From Cryobacterium sp. GrIS_2_6 (GTDB taxonomy: Bacteria > Actinomycetota > Actinomycetes > Actinomycetales > Microbacteriaceae): a stretch of DNA of 64,000 bases. A program made the position numbers and the translations under genes. Positions within the stretch are counted from its first letter, which is position 1, and each line of letters opens with the position of its first letter. Location of the stretch: the NCBI RefSeq assembly GCF_035984545.1, contig NZ_JAXCHP010000001.1, positions 806,001 to 870,000 of the forward strand, given 5' to 3'. The notes under the pieces are model-generated. The model had not been told where the DNA came from. It saw only the letters and a program-made list of their open reading frames with translations, and ran no database searches. Below, in pieces: positions 56,466 to 64,000 of the stretch.

Positions 56466-59400
56466 TTACTCGGTTGCGTCGATGGTGCGAATGTTGGACC
56501 CGTTGATTGACTCGACCACCGGGGAGGCCGCACACCGACAGTTGTGAACCACAATTCCATTTGCCAAATACCACCCGTGCGTGGTGTTGCAGTTGTACAC
56601 TTGGGTATGAGCAAAATATCTCTTGACACTCAATACCTTGTTCGCGAATACCTCGGGGGAACTAGCGAGAAGGCTCTCGCAGTATCCTTCGGCGTCGACC
56701 GCCGCGTGATCCGTCGGCATCTCATCGAGGCCAACATCCAGCCCCGAGATAGGAGTTCCGCCATGCTTGTTCGCATGTCCCGTTTGGGCGTCGAGGGCAG
56801 GCTGTCCCTCACGACCGCTGCTCATGAGGCCGTCCGGGGCAGCACTCAAAGCGATAGCATCAAGGCCGAGAGAGCTAGACGCAACGCGATCTACTTGCCC
56901 AACGTGAGCGTTTATGAGGACGCCCTCGTCGCCGGACTTGTCACGCGCGAGGTTGCCTTCACGAGGCAGCTCGCCTGCGGACCGTACAACGTAGACGTGG
57001 CCCTCGGAACCGTCGCCGTGGAAGTCCTCGGCGGCGCTTGGCATCGGTCCAAATCTCACGGGGAGCGCATCCGCTACCTCCTTGATAGTGGCTTCGATGT
57101 TCTCTACATCTGGTCCGCCTTCAAGTACAGGGTCGACAGCGCCACGGCTGAGCACGTAATCGCCTTCACGGAGGTCGCCGGCCGGGACCCATCCATCAAC
57201 CGTCGCTACCGGGTGATTCGGGGTAATGGTCAGTTTCTGGCCGAGTTCCGTCACAATGTCGATGAAATCCCCGACATAGTGCCGTTCAGTGACCGACCCG
57301 AGACCGAGCCAGCTACCGTGCCCTACGGAATCTGCCACTGCGGATGCGGTCGCACGACCGCCATCGCCAAATCCGACCGACGAGGCCACCTCAAGGGCGA
57401 ACCGATGACTTATATCAGCGGGCACAACCAGGCCCGTCGCGGCAGGTAAGCAGCGCGGGTGCACAGGCGGGGAATTGTCCGTGTCCGTGACCGGGTGCGG
57501 GTTGGCGGCCGCCACGTCGACACACTCGGAGCACGCGTCGTCGGAGAGGATCAGATCCCAGGAACCGACCCCGCTGGCGGAGTAGGAGTCGAGGGAGCCG
57601 AGGGTTTGCGCGCGGGCGATCTCCGTGTGAGCGATCAGTTGAGCCCGGGAATCCGAGCCGATCAGGTCGCTGATGGTGCCCGCGATCTTCTCTGACGACC
57701 AGCCAGAGTCAAGCCCTGAGCTGATCCGGTTCCCGACCTGATCGAGCACCGTGTCTTCGATGCCCTTGACTGTGATCCCAGCACTATCCAGCAGCGCCCT
57801 CAGGCCGCCGTCAGCGACCAGTGAGGCAGCCTGCGCATCACCGGGCACCCAGGCGTCCCAATTGACGTCAGCAACGGCCTGACCGGTCATCCCGGCCACA
57901 CTCACCGCATGCGCGCCCAACTGCTGCGCCGCACCATGAGCACCCGTCAGATACCCGTCCGCGAGAAGCTGCCGAAGCACCGACTCGATCTGCGAACTGT
58001 CCGCGTTCGCGCCCAACATCTGCCGGGCCCGTGCGAACATCGCATCGCTGGCCGCATCCTTGACCAGTGCGCCCGAAAGCGAACCGATCACACCGGCCAC
58101 GTCCATCGACGCCAGCAGCGCCCGCATTGCGGTTGCCACAAGCGGCGTGTAGTGGTCGGTCAGGCGCAGATCGAATGCATGCTGGGGCACTTTGTCCGAA
58201 GAATCGCGCCACGACTTCTCAATCGCGGCGGGCACTAAAAAAGGGACGCTCTCACGTCCCTTCTTGTTCAGCATCTCCGCAATGTCCGGCGGGGCGACCT
58301 CGAACTGGAAATCTCGCCACTTGCCCGCCTTCACCCGTGTCTTCGTGAACGAGCGGAATTTCACCAGCTCAGCCTGCAAAGCGTCCGTGGCATCCTTCAT
58401 CTTCACCGGCCCCTCCAAAGAGGAACCCGTCAGCCCGGTTGCAGCGGTGACCCCGGCCGTCTCGGCCTTCGTGATCGCACCGCCCACCGTGGGCATGCCA
58501 TTCACGACATCGGACCCGGGGATGATGTGCTCAAGGTCCGGGAACGCGGGTTCGTCCGGGTTCGTCGGGGCCCGTTTGAAATCGGTCCCGCCTGGCAGCT
58601 TGTCCGGCAGGATCCCGCCGGCGCCCGCGAACGCGTCCAACCCCAACGGTTGCGCGTCGCTCGGCGCGCCCGTCTGTCCGTCGATCGTGCCAGAAATGGC
58701 CAGGATCGACGTCAACGGGACGAACCCGGTGCGAGCGGTGATGATGCCGCGAGGGATCGGGCGCTCGTTATCCACCGGCAAGCCCAGGAGCTCCTGACGC
58801 ATCTCGTCCATGGACGCCGCGCCAGTCTTGACGTACACCTCCCACGCCTGCGCCTCCATGAGACGGTCCTCTTTGTCCCGGCCGGTGTCCAGAGACACGC
58901 GCACGGGCAGGCCGAGGTCGTGCTGCAGGTAACGGTTCAGGATCTGCTCCACGAACCGCACCCACGGCAGGGTGTTCACGCGGAACTGGATGTCGACCTG
59001 CGTCTCACCGTTGGCCCGGTTCACGTCTTTCAGAAGACCGAGATCCTGCGGGACCACGCCATACGCCGCGGCGACACGCGTCACGAGGTAGTCAGGGAAC
59101 AGCGGGTCGAAACCCTTGGGCCGGGTCTCCGAAATCTTGAAACCGGCCGGCACTGCGACGAGCTGGTGCAGCTTGGCCTGATCGCCCTGCACCACAGCGT
59201 CGTAGTAGTCCTGCCATTCCGCCACCTGATCCGGCGACGAAATATCCGGGGGCAGCTCCATGAACCCGGCCGGGACAGACCCGTCCGTGAACATCTGCAA
59301 CAGGTGCCACTGGAAACGCATGTCCGTGTTCGCGGTCAGCATGATCGACTCGAGCGGCGCCAAACCGAACGGGGAATCCCCCTGCGGGCGGAACCGGGCG

Positions 59401-60035
59401 TAAATGAGATCCTCGGCCGTGTACGACGACCACGACTGGCCCTTGATCACCTGGTAGTAGGCAGGGGCGGGGGCATGAGGGCGGCGGCCGTGCGCGTCGA
59501 TGCTCGGGAACACCGTCGAACCGTCGAGAATTTCCAGGCCGATGATCTGCCCGGCCATGTTCCGGCGGCGGTAAAGCACCCCGGCGTCGTAGCGCAGCTG
59601 GTTTTCCATCCAGATCGACAGCCACTCGTCGTACGGGTGCTCCCGGTCCGGGAAAGCCAGCACCGCGCGCGCCGCCTCGATGGCATCCTTCACATCCGAG
59701 GTCACGCCGGTGGCCGCCTGAAACAGGAGGCCCATCGACCGGATCTCATCGATTTTATGGTTAATGCACATACGAGAAACGTCGTAGGAGTTGACCATCT
59801 CGCGCAGAGTATCGTACGAGGTGCGGCCCCACGCCTGCCGGGACCGAACCGCAAGGTTCACCCCAACCGGGAAGTCCATCGCCCGCGGCACCTGCGAGTA
59901 CCCCGTCGACGGGACAGCCGGGCGACCCGGGCCCATCATCGTGGAACCCGTCATGCCCTGATCGGTCATGGCCTGATCGATCGCAGCCGGGACGCCGAAA
60001 CCAAAGGACTTTGCAAGCCGTTCGAAGATACCCAT
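56466..60035 (-). CDS. Portal-MuF fusion with intein, second copy
   Basis: Intact repeat of 4161-7730, including the linker hairpin (58237-58262). The unchanged second reading supports both overlapping frames against sequencing error. Confidence 0.9.
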   Translation of the reverse strand: MGIFERLAKSFGFGVPAAIDQAMTDQGMTGSTMMGPGRPAVPSTGYSQVPRAMDFPVGVNLAVRSRQAWGRTSYDTLREMVNSYDVSRMCINHKIDEIRSMGLLFQAATGVTSDVKDAIEAARAVLAFPDREHPYDEWLSIWMENQLRYDAGVLYRRRNMAGQIIGLEILDGSTVFPSIDAHGRRPHAPAPAYYQVIKGQSWSSYTAEDLIYARFRPQGDSPFGLAPLESIMLTANTDMRFQWHLLQMFTDGSVPAGFMELPPDISSPDQVAEWQDYYDAVVQGDQAKLHQLVAVPAGFKISETRPKGFDPLFPDYLVTRVAAAYGVVPQDLGLLKDVNRANGETQVDIQFRVNTLPWVRFVEQILNRYLQHDLGLPVRVSLDTGRDKEDRLMEAQAWEVYVKTGAASMDEMRQELLGLPVDNERPIPRGIITARTGFVPLTSILAISGTIDGQTGAPSDAQPLGLDAFAGAGGILPDKLPGGTDFKRAPTNPDEPAFPDLEHIIPGSDVVNGMPTVGGAITKAETAGVTAATGLTGSSLEGPVKMKDATDALQAELVKFRSFTKTRVKAGKWRDFQFEVAPPDIAEMLNKKGRESVPFLVPAAIEKSWRDSSDKVPQHAFDLRLTDHYTPLVATAMRALLASMDVAGVIGSLSGALVKDAASDAMFARARQMLGANADSSQIESVLRQLLADGYLTGAHGAAQQLGAHAVSVAGMTGQAVADVNWDAWVPGDAQAASLVADGGLRALLDSAGITVKGIEDTVLDQVGNRISSGLDSGWSSEKIAGTISDLIGSDSRAQLIAHTEIARAQTLGSLDSYSASGVGSWDLILSDDACSECVDVAAANPHPVTDTDNSPPVHPRCLPAATGLVVPADISHRFALEVASSVGFGDGGRATASAVADSVGHGSWLGLGSVTERHYVGDFIDIVTELGQKLTITPNHPVATVDGWVPAGDLREGDYVLSRGAVDPVLEGGPDVENIEATIKEVADALPVRFGPMPSAAEDFHGDGSEGHVYVVRSAGELPREGNLARDKSGDEGVLINAHVGQVDRVASSSLGLDAIALSAAPDGLMSSGREGQPALDAQTGHANKHGGTPISGLDVGLDEMPTDHAAVDAEGYCESLLASSPEVFANKVLSVKRYFAHTQVYNCNTTHGWYLANGIVVHNCRCAASPVVESINGSNIRTIDATE
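56541..57452 (-). mobile_element. Intein, second copy
   Basis: Intact repeat of 4236-5147. Confidence 0.92.
56607..57449 (+). CDS. Antisense homing endonuclease, second copy
   Basis: Intact repeat of 4302-5144 with the same -10 box (56596-56601) and internal AGGAG site (56751-56755). Confidence 0.83.
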   Translation: MSKISLDTQYLVREYLGGTSEKALAVSFGVDRRVIRRHLIEANIQPRDRSSAMLVRMSRLGVEGRLSLTTAAHEAVRGSTQSDSIKAERARRNAIYLPNVSVYEDALVAGLVTREVAFTRQLACGPYNVDVALGTVAVEVLGGAWHRSKSHGERIRYLLDSGFDVLYIWSAFKYRVDSATAEHVIAFTEVAGRDPSINRRYRVIRGNGQFLAEFRHNVDEIPDIVPFSDRPETEPATVPYGICHCGCGRTTAIAKSDRRGHLKGEPMTYISGHNQARRGR

Positions 60036-60038
60036 GCG

Positions 60039-61589
60039 TTACCTCCGGGCTTTCAGATCATTAGCGATTTCGCGCCAGTTGCGCGCGATAGAGGGAACTT
60101 CGATGGCACGGTCAGCGGCCTGTTGCTTCCACGCCGACAGGAACACCACACCCGCCCCGGTGCCCTGAATGAACATCCGGTATAAGGCCTGAGACGCGCC
60201 GTCCACCTGGTCGTCGTGCGCGCCGTTCGGGAAGGAAGCGCACTCGTCCACGAACTCGTCACCCCACTGGCCCGCCCACACGTGCACGTTGCCCGCCTCG
60301 ATGAACGGGGCCACAGCGTTCGCGCGGGAATACTTGGACTCTTTCGGGGTGATCGGGACGATCCCGCCAATTTTTGATTTCAACGTGTCGATGACAGCGG
60401 AACCGTTCGCCTTGTCCTCGACGAGCTTGGCGGTCGCCTGCGGCCACTTCAGCACCAGCCGTTCGAACGCGGCAATGGTCTGCGTGAATGACATCCGGCG
60501 GTGTACCTGATCGACGAGGAAGACGTCGGCGCCCTTCCGTGCCCACACCTGCCCGACCACAAAGTCGGAGCCCTTCGTGTCCTTGAACGTCATGTCCCAA
60601 GACATGAGCATTTCGTCGCACTCCATACGGCAGACACCGTTCACGTTCGCCCACATCGGCTCCGTGAAACGCTGCCACCACTGTCGCTGCCACACGTTGC
60701 CGGTATCCGGTGACGGGCGGCCCTGATACAGGGAGTTGAACACTCGAGAGCCCGCACGCACCTGAATGGCCTGCCACTGCTCCACCGTGCGACCCCGGGC
60801 AGACGTCAACCACTCGCCCGGCTTCCGGCCCAACAGATCCGTCTCGCCCAGCTCAGGCTTGTGATCAGCGAGCGCGGGAATGTTCACCACAGTCCACAGG
60901 TGACCGTCATCAGCAGCCAACAGACGGCCGGCCAGGTCATCCTCATGCCAACGCGTCAGAATGACAATCACCGGGGCACCAGGGGCCAGACGTGTCGAAC
61001 CGACCGACTGCCACCAATCCCACGCCTGATTCCGGTAATACTCCGAATCAGCCTGCGCAGCATCAGCCACCGGGTCATCAATGACCAGCAGATCCAGCGG
61101 GCGACCCGTCAAACCGGAACCGATACCCACACAGACGACGCCGCCGCGGTGACCATTCAACTGCCAACGCTTGGCCGCACCATTGTCCGGGGCAATCCGC
61201 AAACCCAGATCCAGCTCACCCTCGTCACCGTTATTGTTCGCGATCCAGTTGCGAATCTCACGCCCGAAACCCTCAGCCAAGGTCTGCGAATACGAAGCGA
61301 TGCCCACCCGAAGATCCGGGTTCTGCAACAGCGCCCACAGCACGCCCGTCTTCGTGACCCTCTGGCTTTTGCCCTCCTGAGGGGGCAGGGACACGATCAG
61401 GCGGCCATCAGGAGTATTCAGCACCTTCACCAGCGCCTCATCGATGACCGACAGCGCCTCCGTCTGCACCGTCTTCACATCGATCGCCCGAGCCAAATCA
61501 CCCGGCGTCTCCCACCGAACAACCGGAGGGGCAAACCGGGCCAACGCCGCATCAAACGCAGCCAGATCAAGCGAGGAAAAACCCGACAT
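60039..61589 (-). CDS. Terminase large subunit, second copy
   Basis: Intact repeat of 7734-9284. Confidence 0.92.
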   Translation of the reverse strand: MSGFSSLDLAAFDAALARFAPPVVRWETPGDLARAIDVKTVQTEALSVIDEALVKVLNTPDGRLIVSLPPQEGKSQRVTKTGVLWALLQNPDLRVGIASYSQTLAEGFGREIRNWIANNNGDEGELDLGLRIAPDNGAAKRWQLNGHRGGVVCVGIGSGLTGRPLDLLVIDDPVADAAQADSEYYRNQAWDWWQSVGSTRLAPGAPVIVILTRWHEDDLAGRLLAADDGHLWTVVNIPALADHKPELGETDLLGRKPGEWLTSARGRTVEQWQAIQVRAGSRVFNSLYQGRPSPDTGNVWQRQWWQRFTEPMWANVNGVCRMECDEMLMSWDMTFKDTKGSDFVVGQVWARKGADVFLVDQVHRRMSFTQTIAAFERLVLKWPQATAKLVEDKANGSAVIDTLKSKIGGIVPITPKESKYSRANAVAPFIEAGNVHVWAGQWGDEFVDECASFPNGAHDDQVDGASQALYRMFIQGTGAGVVFLSAWKQQAADRAIEVPSIARNWREIANDLKARR

Positions 61590-62278
61590 CAGGAAGCCCT
61601 CCTGACTGCCCAACGGGCAAGAAAATATTTATGGGGGAGCAGGACCAACCAGACCGGAAACCCCGCCAGATCGACCCACAACCCCGGGGGACGCCACACC
61701 AGCCCAACCAGACCGGGAGAAAACGGTTTGGAGTCGAAAAAACCGGGGAAATGGGTGTGGGGGGTATTGCGGATTGGCCGTCACCTCTTTGGGGGGTGCG
61801 CTGAAAACTGACGGAAGTTTGAACCGGCCGGCGTAGTCGTGTCTGTGTGCGGCCTTGTGCGTCTGTGTGGGGCGTTGGATGTTCGGCGGGTGCGTCCGTC
61901 GCGGCGGTGCGTCACTGTGGCTCGTGTGTGGCCGTGGTGGCGTGCCGGGGTGATTGTGTGGCTGCCGGGTGCGGTCGTGGGTGCTCTGCCGCGTGCTCGC
62001 TGGGGTGGCGAGGTCGTGGCGGGCGGCCGTGTCGAGGTGTGGCCGGCCCGGGGTTGCCTGTTGTCTGTCCTGTTCGGCGTGTCGTCGACTGGGCGGGGCG
62101 TGAGGCGGGCGAATCAGGTGGGGGAAAGTGCTTGGGAATGGGTGGGTTTAGCCGGGCTGAAATCCGGGGTTATCCACAGGAAAAAGGCCGAAACTGACAT
62201 AATACTGTTTATCGGTCACTTTTTCACCGAAGTTATCCACAGGGTAAATGCTCACCTGAAAATGTTCATGCCCCCATT
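61590..62278. other. Terminase gap, second copy
   Basis: Repeat of 9285-9973 with DnaA boxes at 62170-62178 and 62233-62241. No gene seen. Confidence 0.6.
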
Positions 62279-62878
62279 TTATCGGGCATTCAACTCCCCG
62301 GCAGCAGCCAGGACCAGAGTCTCCCGCATCAGCCCCGGCATCAGCGACTTCTGCGCCGCACTCAACCCCAGCTGGGCCGAGTCGAGGACCGTCGTCAACA
62401 CCATGGCCATAAGCTCGCCTTGACGTTCAGCGAGACGCACCTGACGTTCACCAAGACCCGCCTGCACCGCCTTACTCGCGAAGGTGGCCAGACGGTCACG
62501 CTCCAAAGACTCCAACTGTGCAAGACCGCGAATGTACTCGCCGACCTTGCCGAACTCGCCCATCGCATCACCGACCAGCGCATCACGCAGCGTGGGGGAC
62601 TCAGCGACCAGCTTCTCCAACTCGGCACTGTACGCATCCACGCGCATCCGCGACTGAGTGACCAGGCGCAGCAGGACCTCGCCCGGATCGTCCACAGCCT
62701 CACCCAAAGCCCACTTCGACAGCTGCGCGCGCACCATCGCACTCGACCGAACCTGAGGGGCAGCACCGCCATGAAAGCGACACACCATCCCCCCAGCAAT
62801 CGCCGAGTGCCCACACGGGCCGCCGCCATCTTTCTTCTGTGCCGTGCACATCTGCTTGACGACGTAAGCCCGAGGCAT
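62279..62878 (-). CDS. Terminase small subunit, second copy
   Basis: Intact repeat of 9974-10573. Confidence 0.7.
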   Translation of the reverse strand: MPRAYVVKQMCTAQKKDGGGPCGHSAIAGGMVCRFHGGAAPQVRSSAMVRAQLSKWALGEAVDDPGEVLLRLVTQSRMRVDAYSAELEKLVAESPTLRDALVGDAMGEFGKVGEYIRGLAQLESLERDRLATFASKAVQAGLGERQVRLAERQGELMAMVLTTVLDSAQLGLSAAQKSLMPGLMRETLVLAAAGELNAR

Positions 62879-62944
62879 CGAATCTCCCTACTGGGTATAC
62901 ATTCACCAAAGGGTGAGGCTCAGGCGTCCGGGTCGTGTGTGCGT

Positions 62945-63382
62945 TCATTCGGGGATGTACACCCACCGGTTGGTTTGTGGGTTGATGCCTGCGAGCTTGT
63001 AGCGTGCTGCACTGGCGGGTATGACTGTCACGGGGCCGTCGCTCATGAAGAGCTGCGGGACTACGACCACGGGGAGCATGATGTGTGCCATCCCGTTGTG
63101 TGATTTGACGAGCATGCCGTCGTGGGCGCCGCCTTCGATTTCGATGGGCTTGGCGTCTTCGGGGTGCCATGTGGCGGTGATGGTGCGCTCGAGGGTCGCG
63201 GTGTCTTCGCGTGCAGAGTATTGGACCGCTTCGGGGTCGAAGTCGCAGAGGCCGTGAGTGTCGGCGTATGTGACCATTTCGCGCTGGAGCTGATCGTGTG
63301 CCCAGCTTTCGGCTTCGGCCTGCAACATGATTGTTGGGTCTGAGATGTGCATCTTGGCGTGGAACGGGGCGACGTAGCTCAT
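62945..63382 (-). CDS. Hypothetical protein, second copy
   Basis: Intact repeat of 10640-11077. Confidence 0.65.
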   Translation of the reverse strand: MSYVAPFHAKMHISDPTIMLQAEAESWAHDQLQREMVTYADTHGLCDFDPEAVQYSAREDTATLERTITATWHPEDAKPIEIEGGAHDGMLVKSHNGMAHIMLPVVVVPQLFMSDGPVTVIPASAARYKLAGINPQTNRWVYIPE

Positions 63383-63397
63383 TGGTCTCCTTCGCCC

Positions 63398-63529
63398 TTA
63401 TCGGGTGCTCGGGTGCGCTTCGGCCAGGTGTTGGTCTATCTCTGTGGTGTCCCACACGCTTCGGACGTCGACCTGTGTTCCGCAGTGGTGGCAGGTGGCT
63501 GTGATCGTCTGTGCTCGTTGGTCACTCAT
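63398..63529 (-). CDS. Small zinc-finger-like protein, second copy
   Basis: Intact repeat of 11093-11224. Confidence 0.6.
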   Translation of the reverse strand: MSDQRAQTITATCHHCGTQVDVRSVWDTTEIDQHLAEAHPSTR

Positions 63530-63863
63530 GGGCGCCGTGTATCGCGTCCGTGTGTGCTGCGAGTAGCTGGTCATACGTCAACGTGCTGCCACCGATGATC
63601 GCTAGGACGCAGCGGGTGCAGGTGGAGAGTGTCTCGGGGGCGTTGGTGTGTGCGTTGGTGCGCGAAGTGTTGTCCGTGAGCCATGGTGGCTTGACGGGCG
63701 TCGCGTGCGGAGGCTTGCGGGATGTGCGCTCCCACGCTGCGCTGTACAGGCGGGGCTGGTACTCGGTGAAGCTCAGGAGGAGCGAGCCCTCCCTGTTGTC
63801 CCAGTACCCTGCCCGGGCGTCTTCGATACCGGCGCGGATCGCGCGTGCGTGACTGGTCTTCAC
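63522..63863 (-). CDS. Hypothetical CTRC protein, second copy
   Basis: Intact repeat of 11217-11558. Confidence 0.65.
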   Translation of the reverse strand: MKTSHARAIRAGIEDARAGYWDNREGSLLLSFTEYQPRLYSAAWERTSRKPPHATPVKPPWLTDNTSRTNAHTNAPETLSTCTRCVLAIIGGSTLTYDQLLAAHTDAIHGAHE

Positions 63864-64000
63864 TGGGTGGCCTTCCCTCTCGGGCTGAAGTATGCGGCGT
63901 TGAGGTCGCGGGGTGGGCAGCTTGCCTGCGCAGATCCGGATCCGGGCGAGGGTGGCGGGTTCTGCGGGCCAGCGTTACTCGTGCGGGGCTGCGAACCTTT
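63860..64000 (-). CDS. Hypothetical protein, second copy, 5' part outside the window
   Basis: C-terminal 46 codons of the gene at 11555-12049. The window ends inside it. Confidence 0.55.
   Translation of the reverse strand, partial: KGSQPRTSNAGPQNPPPSPGSGSAQASCPPRDLNAAYFSPRGKATQ

Larger units (their letters stand above)
52301..64000 (+). repeat. Second reading of genome positions 1-11695
   Basis: Matches 1-11695 in order and orientation. The offset rises from 52300 to 52305 through five one-base insertions at 53088-53093, 54042-54044, 54497-54500, 54746-54751 and 55093-55097, and is constant afterwards. No substitutions were noticed. It reflects circular or concatemeric DNA joined end to end, not a biological gene duplication. 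Confidence 0.95.

Noticed and set aside
52301..64000. True duplication of the packaging and head genes
   Set aside because: Identical order and sequence over 11.7 kb with only homopolymer differences fits reading around a circle.
1..64000. CRISPR array, toxin-antitoxin pair or restriction system
   Set aside because: No regularly spaced identical repeats, and no recognisable toxin-antitoxin or restriction nuclease partner was seen. The methyltransferase has no neighbouring restriction gene.

Overview
The window is one circular (or concatemeric) phage genome read about 1.22 times. Positions 1-11695 recur at 52301-64000, so the unit is about 52.3 kb. The two copies differ only by five single-base homopolymer insertions in the second copy (53088-55097), which break genes that are intact in the first copy. 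No bacterial genes flank it. High G+C, GTG/TTG starts, DUF3039, -10-box leaderless starts and an actinophage-type integrase point to a temperate siphovirus of an actinobacterium, plausibly Microbacteriaceae (inference). Layout: almost every gene is on the minus strand. Packaging and head genes run leftward from the small terminase (10573) through large terminase, a portal-MuF fusion, protease, scaffold and capsid. Through the circle junction they continue (52.2 to 38.5 kb) into connectors, tail tube, chaperones, tape measure, tail tip, fibres, GH25 endolysin and holins. A lysogeny block lies at 33.9-37.4 kb: divergent XRE regulators with phased operators, two excisionase-like proteins, a tyrosine integrase, and an attP carrying a tRNA-Arg 3' half with tandem arm sites. 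The early operon (33.4 to 15.3 kb) holds small overlapping genes, an AAA ATPase, a RuvC-like resolvase, a YqaJ exonuclease with RecT, a replication initiator with an internal iteron cluster, SSB, a helicase-methyltransferase fusion and three HNH endonucleases. It ends at a strong terminator. Below it are a tRNA-Ser-like gene, two long inverted-repeat elements and a set of small genes including NlpC/P60-like and PLD-like enzymes. Plus-strand genes are few: a repressor, one HTH protein with a palindromic operator, an anchored SGNH hydrolase, an Ala-rich exported protein, and one gene inside an intein. That last gene is the main find. The MuF domain of the portal fusion is interrupted by a 304-residue intein (4236-5147) inserted exactly at its HPxCRC motif. 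The intein has no LAGLIDADG or HNH endonuclease in its own frame. Instead the opposite strand of the same DNA encodes a complete homing-endonuclease-like protein (4302-5144): an N-terminal HTH, a Vsr/EDxHD-like nuclease core and a C-terminal CxCxC zinc-knuckle. It is codon-for-codon antisense to the intein and its stop codon lies opposite intein codon 2. The two proteins appear to form a single 912-bp selfish unit, protein splicing on one strand and DNA cleavage on the other.
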